A stretch of 64,000 nt of DNA, from NCBI RefSeq assembly GCF_900114035.1, contig NZ_FORP01000003.1, positions 62,001-126,000 of the forward strand, read 5' to 3'. The stretch is from Amycolatopsis sacchari. Its GTDB lineage: Bacteria; Actinomycetota; Actinomycetes; Mycobacteriales; Pseudonocardiaceae. A program made the translations under genes and the position numbers. This document shows positions 53,880-64,000 of the stretch, in pieces. The notes beneath the pieces were generated by a model. The model saw only the letters and a program-made list of their open reading frames with translations, had not been told where the DNA came from and did not search any database. Numbering within the stretch: position 1 is the first letter of the stretch; each line of letters starts with the position of its first letter.

Positions 53880-55325
53880 ATGGACACCATCACGCCGGAG
53901 CCCCGGCCCGCCTGGATCGCGGGCCGCGCCGAGCAGGGCAGCGGCACGCTCGAGGTCACGCACCCGTTCGACGGCAGCGAGGTCGCCACCGTCGCCGTGC
54001 CGGGGCCGGACCAGGTGGAGCGCGCGGTCGCCGCGGCGGCCGCCGTCGCCCCCGCGTTCCGCCGCTCCCCCGCCCACGTCCGGGCCGCCGCGCTCGACCA
54101 CGTCTCGCGGGGGCTCGCGACACGTGCCGAGGAGCTGGCCGAGGTCATCACCGCGGAGAACGGCAAGCCGTTCAAGTGGGCCGAGGTCGAGGTGAAGCGC
54201 GCGATCTCCGTGTTCCGGCTGGCCGCCGAAGAGGCGCGGCGGTTCACCGGCGACGTCCAGCGGCTCGACACCGACGCGGGCGGCGAAGGACGGCTCGCGC
54301 TCGTGCGCCGGGTCCCCCGTGGTCCGGTGCTGGGCATCGCGCCGTTCAACTTCCCGCTGAACCTGGTCGCGCACAAGGTCGCGCCGTCGCTCGCGGTCGG
54401 CGCGCCGATCATCGTCAAGCCCGCGCCGCGCACGCCGTTGTCCTCGCTCATCCTGGGTGAGCTGCTCGCCGAGACGGGCCTGCCGGAGGGCGTGTTCTCG
54501 GTGCTGCCGCTGGGCAACGAGGACACCGCGAAGCTGGTCGCGGACCCGCGGCTGCCGGTGGTCTCGTTCACCGGCTCCGGCCCCGTCGGCTGGTCGTTGG
54601 CGGAGGCCGCGCCCCGCAAGCACGTCGTGCTGGAGCTGGGCGGCAACGCCGCGGCCGTAGTCCTCGCCGACTGGCCGGACCTGCCGGGCGCGGCGGCGAG
54701 GATCGCGACGTTCGGCAACTACCAGGCCGGGCAGTCGTGCATCGCGGTGCAGCGGGTGATCGTGGAGCGCGCGGTGGCCGACGAGTTCGTCCCGGCACTG
54801 CTCGACGCCGTGCGCGGGCTCAAGACCGGCGACCCGTACGACGCGACGGTCGATGTGGGTCCGGTGGTGGACGAGGCCGCGGCGGAACGCATCGTCGCGT
54901 GGGTCGACGAAGCGGTCGCGGGTGGCGCGAAGGTGCTCACCGGTGGTTCCCGCAAGGGCGCGACGGTGGAGCCGACCGTACTCACCGACGTCCCGGCGAA
55001 CGCGAAGGCGTGGGCGGAGGAGATCTTCGGCCCGGTGCTGGCGGTGTCCGTTGTGGACAGTGCGGACGAGGCCTTCGCGGCGGTGAACGCCTCTGCCTAC
55101 GGGCTGCAGGCCGGCGTGTTCACCCGCGACGTCCAGCTGGCCTTCCGCGCGTCGGCCGAGCTGGAGGTCGGCGGCGTGATCGTCGGTGACGTGCCGTCGT
55201 ACCGGGCGGACCAGATGCCCTACGGCGGGGTGAAGGGCTCCGGGGTCGGCCGGGAAGGCGTGCTCGCCGCGATGCACGACCTCACCGAGGAGCGCGTCAC
55301 GGTGTTCACCGGCATCGAGCTCTAA
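53880..55325 (+). CDS. NAD(P)-dependent aldehyde dehydrogenase
   Basis: A 481-residue ALDH-superfamily enzyme. Cofactor and active-site motifs: [45 protein letters not shown] with the catalytic Glu, [18 protein letters not shown] with the catalytic Cys, and [20 protein letters not shown]. It resembles the glyceraldehyde-3-phosphate/phosphonoacetaldehyde-type branch, but the substrate is not determinable. It stands alone in orientation; its stop overlaps that of the convergent response regulator (CTAA). Confidence 0.92.
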   Translation: MDTITPEPRPAWIAGRAEQGSGTLEVTHPFDGSEVATVAVPGPDQVERAVAAAAAVAPAFRRSPAHVRAAALDHVSRGLATRAEELAEVITAENGKPFKWAEVEVKRAISVFRLAAEEARRFTGDVQRLDTDAGGEGRLALVRRVPRGPVLGIAPFNFPLNLVAHKVAPSLAVGAPIIVKPAPRTPLSSLILGELLAETGLPEGVFSVLPLGNEDTAKLVADPRLPVVSFTGSGPVGWSLAEAAPRKHVVLELGGNAAAVVLADWPDLPGAAARIATFGNYQAGQSCIAVQRVIVERAVADEFVPALLDAVRGLKTGDPYDATVDVGPVVDEAAAERIVAWVDEAVAGGAKVLTGGSRKGATVEPTVLTDVPANAKAWAEEIFGPVLAVSVVDSADEAFAAVNASAYGLQAGVFTRDVQLAFRASAELEVGGVIVGDVPSYRADQMPYGGVKGSGVGREGVLAAMHDLTEERVTVFTGIEL

Positions 55326-55969
55326 GCCCTGTTCAGGTAGGCGAGGACGGCCAGGACGCGGCGGTTGCCGTTGTCGTCGTCGGTGAGGCCGAGCTTGCCG
55401 AACAGCGAGGTCGTGTACTTGCTGACGGCGCTTTCGGAGAGGAAGAGCCTGCGGCTGATGGCCTGGTTGGACAGGCCCTCGGCCATCAGGCTCAGCACGG
55501 AGTGCTCGCGTTCGGTGAGTCGTTCGAGCCGCCGGTTCGACGGCCCGCCGGCGAGCAGCCGGCCGATGACGGCGGGATCCATCGCGGTCCCGCCACCGGC
55601 GACCCGCTCCAGCGCGTCGATGAACTGGTCGGCTTCGAACACGCTCTCCTTGAGGAAGTAGCCGACGCCACCGGACCCGTCGGCGAGGAGTTCGCGGGCG
55701 TACAGCTGCTCGACGTGCTGCGACAGGACCAGGACCGGCAGCCCCGGCACCTCCCGGCGTGCCGCGAGCGCCGCCCGCAACCCCTCGTCCGTCTGCGACG
55801 GCGGCATCCGGACGTCCACAATGGACACATCAGGCCGCCACTCCAGCAGCGCGTCGAGCGTTTCCGGTCCCGTGCTCGCCGTCGCGACCACCTCGTGCCC
55901 GTACGCCTCGACCAGCCGGACCATCCCATCACGCAGCAGGTAGAGGTCCTCGGCGATCACGATCCGCAT
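55322..55969 (-). CDS. NarL/LuxR-type response regulator
   Basis: A 215-residue regulator: receiver MRIVIAEDLYLLRDGMVRLV, phospho-acceptor Asp in VSIVDVRMPPSQTDEGLRAA, GYFLKESVFEADQFIDALER, and LuxR helix-turn-helix LTEREHSVLSLMAEGLSNQA, then LFLSESAVSKYTTSLFGKLG. Its start overlaps the upstream kinase gene by 13 bp. The RMPPSQTDEG pattern is typical of a large actinobacterial two-component subfamily linked to envelope or antibiotic responses. Confidence 0.94.
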   Translation of the reverse strand: MRIVIAEDLYLLRDGMVRLVEAYGHEVVATASTGPETLDALLEWRPDVSIVDVRMPPSQTDEGLRAALAARREVPGLPVLVLSQHVEQLYARELLADGSGGVGYFLKESVFEADQFIDALERVAGGGTAMDPAVIGRLLAGGPSNRRLERLTEREHSVLSLMAEGLSNQAISRRLFLSESAVSKYTTSLFGKLGLTDDDNGNRRVLAVLAYLNRA

Positions 55970-57171
55970 GGCACCATCATCCTCACCAGCGTCGGACCGC
56001 CCGCCGGGCTGGTGATCTCGAGCGTGCCGCCGAACACGGCGAGCCGCCTCCGCAGCCCGGCGAGCCCGCCGCCGGCGTCCACGCCGGCCCCGCCCCGGCC
56101 GTTGTCCTCGACCTCGACCACGATGCCGTTGTCGTCCCCGCTGAGGGAGATCCGCGCCCGGTCCGCCTTGGCGTGCTTGACCGCGTTCGTCATCAGCTCG
56201 GCGACGCCGAAGTAGAGGGCGGCCTCGATCGGCGGGTCGAGGCGCGGCGGGACGTCGGCCGTCACGTCCGTTTCGAGGGGGCTGTCCAGCGCCAGCGCAC
56301 GCACGGCGTCGGCCAGTCCCCGCTCGGTCAGCACCGGCGGGCTGATACCCCTCACCAGCTCCCGCAGCTCGCTCAACGAGGTCGCGGCGCCTGCGCGCGC
56401 GTCCCGCAGGAGCGCCTTGGCCTGCTCCGGATCCGTCTCCATCAGCTTCTCCGCGGTGGCCAGCGACAACCCGAGCGCGACCAGCCGCGCCTGCGCCCCG
56501 TCGTGCAGATCCCGTTCGATGCGCCGGATCTCCGCCGCCTGCGCCACGGTCGTGTCCGCCTGCCGCGCGGTCAGCTCGTCGACCCGCATCGCGGGTGACG
56601 GGCGGAGGAAGCGCACGGCCACGGGCTCGGCGAGCCGCCAGGCGTAGGGCGCGGACGCGACGGCGACGACGACGCCCGCGATGGTCACGAACCAGCCGAA
56701 CCCGAGCACCGCCACCACGACCCCCGCCACCGGCACGGCCGCGACCAGCCCGGCCGTGAGCGGTGCGATGACGGTGAACCGCACGTCCCGCCACGTCGCC
56801 GGGTCGGTCCACCGCAGCCGCAGCTCCTGGTCCTCCCTCGCCTCCTTGCTGGTGCGCGAGTAGGACGACCCGTTCCACCAGTACCCGGTGGACAACCGCA
56901 CCACCGGAGGCGCCTCCCGGTACCCGCCGGGGACGACCGTGCCCGTCCACCGCGCGACGAGCGCGCGGAACATCCGGCAAACCGGGCGGGACAAGGCGAA
57001 CGTCGCGACGCAGGCCAGCACGAACGGCCCGATCCACGACCACGGGTTGCCGCCCCACCACAACCACACGCCCACGGCGGCCGCCCACACGGCGGGCACC
57101 AGCATGCTCACCACCAGCACGGCACCCGCTCGCAGGAACCCGGCGCAGGCGTTCACCAACCACTTCCGCAT
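55957..57171 (-). CDS. Sensor histidine kinase (HisKA_3/NarX type)
   Basis: A 404-residue kinase from the ATG at 57171. Four hydrophobic helices occupy roughly residues 10-65 and 135-185, with a Tyr/Arg-rich segment between them. Dimerisation and phospho-acceptor: IRRIERDLHDGAQARLVALG with His in LHDG. ATPase domain: GVAELMTNAVKHAKADRARI, EVEDNGRGGAGVDAGGGLAG. It pairs with the overlapping response regulator. A longer open frame exists upstream but reads through the promoter region. Confidence 0.93.
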   Translation of the reverse strand: MRKWLVNACAGFLRAGAVLVVSMLVPAVWAAAVGVWLWWGGNPWSWIGPFVLACVATFALSRPVCRMFRALVARWTGTVVPGGYREAPPVVRLSTGYWWNGSSYSRTSKEAREDQELRLRWTDPATWRDVRFTVIAPLTAGLVAAVPVAGVVVAVLGFGWFVTIAGVVVAVASAPYAWRLAEPVAVRFLRPSPAMRVDELTARQADTTVAQAAEIRRIERDLHDGAQARLVALGLSLATAEKLMETDPEQAKALLRDARAGAATSLSELRELVRGISPPVLTERGLADAVRALALDSPLETDVTADVPPRLDPPIEAALYFGVAELMTNAVKHAKADRARISLSGDDNGIVVEVEDNGRGGAGVDAGGGLAGLRRRLAVFGGTLEITSPAGGPTLVRMMVPCGS

Positions 57172-57225
57172 GTCTCCACTGTGCGGCACCCGCGAGCCGG
57201 AACCCAGCGGATCGGCGCGGAAGTG

Positions 57226-57259
57226 GGTCCAGCCCCACCCCGCCGTAGGTCCAGACCCA
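57226..57259. promoter_or_regulatory. Direct repeat GGTCCAGNCCCA between the kinase and a small membrane gene
   Basis: GGTCCAG begins at 57226 and 57248, exactly 22 bp (two helical turns) apart, each followed by NCCCA. The pair lies in the divergent promoter region of the two-component genes and the 57296 gene, a sensible place for the response regulator to bind (inference). Confidence 0.4.
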
Positions 57260-57295
57260 TACCGGGGTGGCCGCGTGCTTCCTAGCGTCGACGCC

Positions 57296-57652
57296 ATGGA
57301 AAACGTGAAGAAGTTCGTCGCCGTCTACGGCGCGTTCGCTGTCGCCGTGCTCGTGGTGGTCGTCGTCCTCTCGGTCATGGGCCACGAGGCGAGTTCGTTC
57401 GAGTGGGGCCGGACCATCGGGATGGTCGCGAGCGCCGCGGTCACGTACTGGCTGACCGTCCTCGCCGGCCGGGGAGCGCGCTGGGCCTACGTGCGGGTGC
57501 GGATCATCGTGGTCGTCGTGCCGATCGCGGTCATCGCCCTCGACGCCATCCCCGGCGCCCTGCCACTGTGGTTCGCCGCGACGCAGATCGCGGGCGCGCT
57601 CGCCCTCGTCCCGGCCGCGTTCCTCGTCCGCCGCGCGGCGTCCCGGGCCTAA
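57296..57652 (+). CDS. Small multipass membrane protein, unknown function
   Basis: A 118-residue protein from the ATG at 57296 with four helices (KKFVAVYGAFAVAVLVVVVV; GMVASAAVTYWLTVLAG; VRIIVVVVPIAVIALDAIPG; FAATQIAGALALVPAAFLV). It is divergent from the histidine kinase and may be the main target of the adjacent two-component system (inference). Its stop overlaps that of the GMC oxidoreductase by 4 bp. Confidence 0.75.
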   Translation: MENVKKFVAVYGAFAVAVLVVVVVLSVMGHEASSFEWGRTIGMVASAAVTYWLTVLAGRGARWAYVRVRIIVVVVPIAVIALDAIPGALPLWFAATQIAGALALVPAAFLVRRAASRA

Positions 57653-59358
57653 CCCACCAGCGGCAACCGCAACGCGGCAGGGGCTTCCGCCGGGACGGCG
57701 GGGTTCTTCGGCGCGACCCGCTCCAGCCGGCGGTAGCCCTCCTCCTGCGGCGGGCGCGGGTCGGCCTCGCCCTTGTTGGGCCAGAACGAAAACGCCCGCT
57801 CCGCCTGGGCGGCGATCGTCAGCGACGGGTTCACGCCGAGGTTCGCCGTGATCGCCGTACCGTCCACGATGGACAGTGTCGGGTACGAGAACACCCGGTG
57901 GTACGGGTCGATCACACCGTCCCCGGGGTCGGTGCCGATCGGCGCGCCGCCGATGAAGTGCGCGGTCAGCGGGATGTCGAAGATCTCGCCCCACGTCCCG
58001 CCCGCGACGCCGCCGATGTGCTCCGCCGTGCGCAGGTTCGCCTCGTGCCCGGCGGGGATGAACGACGGGTTCGGCTCGCCGTGCCCCTGCTTCGAGGTGT
58101 ACTTCCGCCGCCCGAACAGCCCGCGCTTGGTGAACGTCGTGATCGAGTTGTCCAGGCTCTGCATCACCAGCAGGATCACGGTCCGCTCGCTCCAGCGGTA
58201 GCCGTTGAGCAGCCGCAGCGACTGGACCGGGTTCCGCACGATGGTCTTGATCGCCTGCAGCCACCGCGGCGTCGGGAGCGAGCCGTCCGTCGCGATCGTC
58301 TGCAGCAGGCTCATCGCGTTGCTGCCCTTGCCGTAGCGCACCGGCTCGATGTGGGTGTTCTCGTCGGGGTGGATCGACGACGTGATCGCCACCCCGCGGC
58401 TGAAGTCCTGCTCGGGGTCGACGGTCAGCCGCCCGGCGCCGATGATCGCCTCGGAGTTCGTGCGCGTCAGCTCGCCGAAGCGGGGCGAGAGCTTCGGCAG
58501 CACACCCTCGTCCCGCATGCGGTGCAGCAGCTGCTGCGTGCCCCACGTGCCCGCGGCGAGCACGACCTGACCGGCGGTGAGGCTGTGCCGGAACCGGCGC
58601 GATTTCGTGCCGGTCTTGTGGATGTCGACGACCCACGACCCGTCCGCCTGCGGCCGGATCGCGTCCACAGTGGTCAGCGGGATGACCTTCGCGCCGCCCT
58701 GCTCCGCGAGGTACAGGTAGTTCTTGACCAGCGTGTTCTTCGCACCGACGCGGCAACCGGTCATGCACGAGCCGCATTCGGTGCAGCCCGTGCGGGCCGG
58801 GCCGGCACCACCGAAGTACGGGTCCGCCGCCCGCTCCCCCGGCTTGCCGAAGTACACCCCGACGGGCGTCGGGTGGAACGAGTCCTCGACCCCCATGTCG
58901 CGCGCGACCTTGCGCATCACCACGTCGGACGGGGTGACGGTGGGGTTCGTGACCACCCCGAGCATCCGGCTGGCCTGGTCGTAGTGCGGCGCGAGCTCGC
59001 TCTCCCAGTCGGTGATGTGCGCCCACTGCCGGTCCCGGTAGAACGGCTTGAGCGGCCGGTACAGCGTGTTCGCGTAGACCAGCGAACCGCCGCCGACCCC
59101 GGCTCCAGCGAGCACCATGACGTCGTTGAGCAGGTGGATGCGCTGGATGCCGAAGCACCCCAGCGCGGGCGCCCACAGGTACCGCTTGAGGTCCCAGGAC
59201 GTCTTGGCGAACTCGTCGTCGGCGAAGCGGCGGCCCGCCTCGACGACGGCCACCCGGTAGCCCTTCTCGGTGAGCCGGAGGGCCGCGACGCTGCCGCCGA
59301 AGCCCGACCCGACCACGATCACGTCATAGTCAGCTGCACTGCTGTTACCCGCGGTCAC
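57649..59358 (-). CDS. GMC family oxidoreductase (ChoD-like) with a ferredoxin-like Cys motif
   Basis: A 569-residue flavoprotein. The FAD Rossmann motif is DYDVIVVGSGFGGSVAALRL and LAGAGVGGGSLVYANTLYRP is the second GMC signature. CTECGSCMTGCRVGAKNTLV at about residue 190 holds four Cys spaced like an iron-sulphur ligand set. The C-terminal His/Asn region includes HFIGGAPIGTDPGDGVIDPY. It corresponds to M. tuberculosis ChoD by sequence and by position beside guaB3; cholesterol as substrate is not proven. TACAGT lies five bases before the GTG start, suggesting a leaderless transcript. Confidence 0.9.
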   Translation of the reverse strand: MTAGNSSAADYDVIVVGSGFGGSVAALRLTEKGYRVAVVEAGRRFADDEFAKTSWDLKRYLWAPALGCFGIQRIHLLNDVMVLAGAGVGGGSLVYANTLYRPLKPFYRDRQWAHITDWESELAPHYDQASRMLGVVTNPTVTPSDVVMRKVARDMGVEDSFHPTPVGVYFGKPGERAADPYFGGAGPARTGCTECGSCMTGCRVGAKNTLVKNYLYLAEQGGAKVIPLTTVDAIRPQADGSWVVDIHKTGTKSRRFRHSLTAGQVVLAAGTWGTQQLLHRMRDEGVLPKLSPRFGELTRTNSEAIIGAGRLTVDPEQDFSRGVAITSSIHPDENTHIEPVRYGKGSNAMSLLQTIATDGSLPTPRWLQAIKTIVRNPVQSLRLLNGYRWSERTVILLVMQSLDNSITTFTKRGLFGRRKYTSKQGHGEPNPSFIPAGHEANLRTAEHIGGVAGGTWGEIFDIPLTAHFIGGAPIGTDPGDGVIDPYHRVFSYPTLSIVDGTAITANLGVNPSLTIAAQAERAFSFWPNKGEADPRPPQEEGYRRLERVAPKNPAVPAEAPAALRLPLVG

Positions 59359-59413
59359 ACATAAAACTGTAACGCCGGGCCGCGTTCCTGACCAGGAGTA
59401 AGTTACCGATGAG

Positions 59414-60544
59414 TCAGCCGCGGACCGTCAGTCCGACGCGCTGGAACTCCTTGAGGTCCGAGTAACCGGTCTTCGCCATCGCCCGGCGCAGCGCGCCGAA
59501 CAGGTTGATCGCACCCTCGGCGTCCGACGACGGGCCGTACAGCAGCGTCTTGAGATCGACCTCGTAGTCCGGGCCCGCGGCCACGCGCGAGCGCGGCAAC
59601 GACGGGTGCGCGGCCGCCGCCGTCCAGTACAGGCCGTTGCCCGGTGCCTCGGCGGCCGCCGCGAGCGGAGCGCCCAGCATCACCGCGTCGGCACCGCACG
59701 CGATCGCCTTGGCGATGTCGCCCGACGCCGTCATCCCGCCGTCGGCCAGGACGTGCACGTACCGGCCGCCGGTCTCGTCGAGGTAGTCCCGCCGGGCGGC
59801 CGCGGCGTCGATGATCGCGGTCGCCATCGGCACGCCGATACCCAGCACGCGGTCCGTGCTCGTGATGCCCGGGGTGTACCCGTGCCCGACGATCACGCCC
59901 GCCGCGCCCGTGCGCATCAGGTGCATGGCGGTCCGGTAGTCGGCGGTGCCGCCGGCGATCACCGGCACGTCGAGACCGCCGATGAACTCCTTGAGGTCGA
60001 GCGGGTCCGCGTCACCCGACACGTGCTCGGCCGAGATGATCGTGCCCTGCACGACGAGGATCTCCACCCCCGCCGCGATGAGGTGCGGGGTCAGCTCCGC
60101 CGCGCGCTGCGGGCTCACCCGCGCCGCGACCGTCACGCCCGACTCGCGGACCTTGCCCAGCGCCTCGGCCAGCAGCTCGGGCTGGACTGGTGCCGAGTGC
60201 AGCTCCTGCAGCACCCGGACCAGAGCCGTCGGGTCCTCGTCCTTCACCGTGTCGATGAGCCGGGCCATCGCCTGCTCGACGTTGGCGTGCCGGGCCCACA
60301 GGCCCTCGGCGTTCAGCACGCCGAGCCCGCCGAGCTTGCCGATCTCGATCGCGGTGGCCGGCGAGACGATCGCGTCCGTCGGGTGCGTGACGAGCGGCAG
60401 GTCGAACCGGTAGGCGTCGATCTGCCATGCGGTGGACACCACCGCGGACGAACGCGTCCGGCGCGACGGGACGATCTCCACGTCGTCGAGGTCGTACGCG
60501 CGCCGCGCGGTACGCCCCATGCCGATCTCGACCAGATCCCGCAC
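59414..60544 (-). CDS. guaB3: GuaB3 family IMP dehydrogenase-related protein
   Basis: A 376-residue TIM-barrel protein of the IMPDH/GMP reductase family without CBS domains. MGRTARRAYDLDDVEIVPSR is the GuaB3 start and GRYVHVLADGGMTASGDIAK the phosphate-binding region. In the loop where IMPDH has GPGSICTTR this protein reads GYTPGITSTDR, with no Cys, so classical thioimidate chemistry is doubtful. It follows guaB2 by 33 bp in one operon; GTG start with GAGGGG upstream. Confidence 0.94.
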   Translation of the reverse strand: MRDLVEIGMGRTARRAYDLDDVEIVPSRRTRSSAVVSTAWQIDAYRFDLPLVTHPTDAIVSPATAIEIGKLGGLGVLNAEGLWARHANVEQAMARLIDTVKDEDPTALVRVLQELHSAPVQPELLAEALGKVRESGVTVAARVSPQRAAELTPHLIAAGVEILVVQGTIISAEHVSGDADPLDLKEFIGGLDVPVIAGGTADYRTAMHLMRTGAAGVIVGHGYTPGITSTDRVLGIGVPMATAIIDAAAARRDYLDETGGRYVHVLADGGMTASGDIAKAIACGADAVMLGAPLAAAAEAPGNGLYWTAAAAHPSLPRSRVAAGPDYEVDLKTLLYGPSSDAEGAINLFGALRRAMAKTGYSDLKEFQRVGLTVRG

Positions 60545-60577
60545 CTGCGGATCCCCTCTCGTGTCTGTGCTCGCCCG

Positions 60578-62558
<1,981 letters not shown>

Positions 62559-62570
62559 GACCTCCGGAAA

Positions 62571-62610
62571 CGCGAAGAGGCCCGGCTCCTGCGAGCCGGG
62601 CCTCTTCGCG
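62571..62610. terminator. Bidirectional terminator between DUF5319 and rsdA
   Basis: The 18 bases CGCGAAGAGGCCCGGCTC (62571-62588) pair perfectly with 62593-62610 around a CTGC loop. It lies between two convergent genes, 12 bp after one stop and 10 bp from the other. Confidence 0.92.
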
Positions 62611-62619
62611 TGCCTGGGA

Positions 62620-63573
62620 TCAGCCGCCGCTGGGGTCGACCCCCGCGGGCTGCTGACCGCCGGTGCCGCTGTCGGGCGAGGAGTCGTAACGGATCGTCGA
62701 CCCGCCGGCGGTGTCACCACCTGCGGACGAGGAGCTGCTCTCCGTGGTCGGCGGCGTCGAGCTCGGAGTCTCCGACGACGTCGGCGTGCTCGACGACGAC
62801 GGCGGAGGCGGCACGACGGACGTGCTGCTCGGCTTGCTCGGCGGCTGCGTCGTGGACGACGCCGACGACGCGACGGACGACTGCGACGAGGACGGCGGAG
62901 GTGCCGTCGAGGTGCCGGGGTTCTGCAGCAGCTGCGTCAGCTGCTGGTGCTCCCGCATGAGCTGGGCCAGGTTGTCCTCCGCGGACACCTGGGACAGCTT
63001 CGCGGCCGCCTCGGCGAGCGCCTGCTGCGCCTCGGCGATGCGGCCCTGGGACAACGCGATGCTCGCCTGCTGCAGGTCGGTGCGGGCCGCGGAGGCCGCC
63101 TCGACCGAGCGGGCGTGGTCGGAGTACAGGACCTTCGTCAGGCCCCACAGCGCATCGCCCGGCTGGGCGTCCCGCGCCGCGAGCCCGGTCCCGCTGAAGG
63201 CGATGGCCAGCACCGCCGCGGCCACCGCGACCGGCACCAGCACGCGCCGCTTGCGGGCCTTGTGCCCGTGCCGCTTCGCCAGCGCCGCCGTCTTGACCGT
63301 GGTCACGGCGGTTTCGGTGTCCACCAGCTCGGCGAGCGGTTCGCTGTCGATGTCACGCCGCCACGCCAGCAGCAGCGCGTTCAGCTCCTGGTCGCCGAGC
63401 CCGTCGGCCACCTTGGGATCGGAGCCGCCGAGCGCGTCCAGCAGCGCGTCGTCGGCGTGCACAGCGGACAGGTCCGCCTCGAACGCCGCTTGCGACGCGC
63501 TCATCGTCTCGTCGTCGAACGTGAACGCGCCCAGCTCGCGTCTGAGCTCGTCCCGGCTGTCGCGGTCGGTCAC
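62620..63573 (-). CDS. rsdA: Anti-sigma-D factor RsdA
   Basis: A 317-residue membrane anti-sigma factor. The N-terminal cytoplasmic part (residues 1-105, including DQELNALLLAWRRDIDSEPL) binds sigma. A transmembrane helix follows RKRR (LVPVAVAAAVLAIAFSGTGL). The outside part has a helical segment (RTDLQQASIALSQGRIAEAQ) and a long Ser/Thr/Pro tail ending GQQPAGVDPSGG. No zinc HxxxCxxC motif is present, as expected for RsdA. GTG at 63573 directly abuts the sigD stop. Confidence 0.9.
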   Translation of the reverse strand: MTDRDSRDELRRELGAFTFDDETMSASQAAFEADLSAVHADDALLDALGGSDPKVADGLGDQELNALLLAWRRDIDSEPLAELVDTETAVTTVKTAALAKRHGHKARKRRVLVPVAVAAAVLAIAFSGTGLAARDAQPGDALWGLTKVLYSDHARSVEAASAARTDLQQASIALSQGRIAEAQQALAEAAAKLSQVSAEDNLAQLMREHQQLTQLLQNPGTSTAPPPSSSQSSVASSASSTTQPPSKPSSTSVVPPPPSSSSTPTSSETPSSTPPTTESSSSSAGGDTAGGSTIRYDSSPDSGTGGQQPAGVDPSGG

Positions 63574-64000
63574 TCAGGCCACCTCCTCGGACGCCAGCGC
63601 CTTGCGGAGCCGCGCGAGAGCCCGGTGCTGGGCGACGCGGACGGCGCCCGGCGTGGAGTCGACCGCCTCGGCGGTCTCCTCCGCGGACAGGCCCACGACC
63701 ACTCGCAGCACCACGATCTCGCGTTGTTTGTCCGGCAGCACTCGCAGCAGCTGGGCCATCCGCTCGTTCAACTCCCCCTGCAGGGCATGCTGCTCGGGAC
63801 CGATGTCCCCCTCGATCTCGTCGGGGATCTCGGCCACCGGCTCGGCCCGGTTGCGGACGGCGGCCCGATGCGCGTCGGCCACCTTGTGCTGGGCGATGCC
63901 GTAGACGAAGGCCAGGAACGGGCGTCCTTGGTCACGGTACGAAGGCAGGGCCGTGAGCACCGCGAGACACACCTCCTGAGCTACGTCGTCCGCAGAAGCG
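63574..64000 (-). CDS. sigD: ECF RNA polymerase sigma factor SigD/ShbA (N-terminus beyond window)
   Basis: 142 residues are visible before the window edge. Region 2 is partly present (ADDVAQEVCLAVLTALPSYR, then FLAFVYGIAQHKVADAHRAA). Region 4 is complete (LLRVLPDKQREIVVLRVVVG, then SAEETAEAVDSTPGAVRVAQ). The pairing with RsdA supports the SigD identity; in Streptomyces the orthologue ShbA drives the principal sigma gene, and in mycobacteria SigD acts in starvation. The true start codon lies outside the window. Confidence 0.93.
   Translation of the reverse strand, partial: ASADDVAQEVCLAVLTALPSYRDQGRPFLAFVYGIAQHKVADAHRAAVRNRAEPVAEIPDEIEGDIGPEQHALQGELNERMAQLLRVLPDKQREIVVLRVVVGLSAEETAEAVDSTPGAVRVAQHRALARLRKALASEEVA

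Overview
This window is a high-GC actinobacterial chromosome segment, most like a member of the Pseudonocardiaceae such as Amycolatopsis (inference). The evidence is strong G/C preference at third codon positions, frequent GTG starts and some TTG starts, and gene order. I see no rRNA, tRNA, CRISPR array, integrase or transposase. It reads as stable chromosomal backbone with a few fast-evolving accessory genes.

From what I remember of Mycobacterium tuberculosis, two syntenic blocks are interleaved here. One corresponds to icd, DUF3017-folD, dnaE2, imuB-imuA', guaA, choD, guaB3, guaB2, Rv3412, rsdA and sigD. The other corresponds to chorismate mutase, uvrD1/pcrA, an M23 peptidase, sucCD, the 34-kDa antigen family, a DUF6350 protein, purN and purH.

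Layout. 1-14.4 kb: LysR and its divergent TDT transporter, small conserved proteins, ArsR-SRPBCC-NUDIX, exonuclease III, NADP-isocitrate dehydrogenase, an F420-type oxidoreductase, a damaged SgcJ-like gene collapsed onto a MarR gene, a GlxA-type regulator, a DNA glycosylase-like gene, an MFS exporter, DUF3017 and folD. 14.5-19.9 kb: a 1328-residue protein with a C-terminal TNT (NAD+ glycohydrolase toxin) domain and a very long repeat linker, then a pentapeptide-repeat protein and a methyltransferase. 19.8-27.2 kb: the SOS mutagenesis operon imuA'-imuB-dnaE2 behind a perfect LexA box. It carries a tandemly duplicated imuA'/imuB junction and a 40-codon ORF between imuB and dnaE2. 27.3-36.2 kb: DUF6350-purN-purH, DUF5336, sucCD and a membrane protein. 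36.3-41.6 kb: an M23 peptidase behind a structured leader RNA, an orphan perfect LexA box, pcrA and chorismate mutase. 41.9-46.8 kb: two membrane proteins, a Ser/Thr kinase and a pseudokinase. 46.8-57.7 kb: LysR/EamA, a PspC-type two-component cluster, guaA, an aldehyde dehydrogenase and a second NarL-type two-component pair. 57.6-64 kb: GMC oxidoreductase, guaB3, guaB2, DUF5319, and the anti-sigma/sigma pair rsdA-sigD, cut by the window end.

The genes group into purine synthesis (purN, purH, guaA, guaB2, guaB3), TCA enzymes (icd, sucC, sucD), DNA damage response (imuA'B, dnaE2, pcrA, xthA, HhH-GPD) and envelope sensing (PspC two-component system, kinases, M23). The best candidates for new biology are the TNT protein, the orphan LexA-controlled start at about 37.85 kb, the M23 leader RNA whose closing helix contains the ribosome-binding site, the ORF created by the imuA'/imuB duplication, and the kinase/pseudokinase pair. 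Several genes carry expanded in-frame repeats, which may be a property of this lineage.
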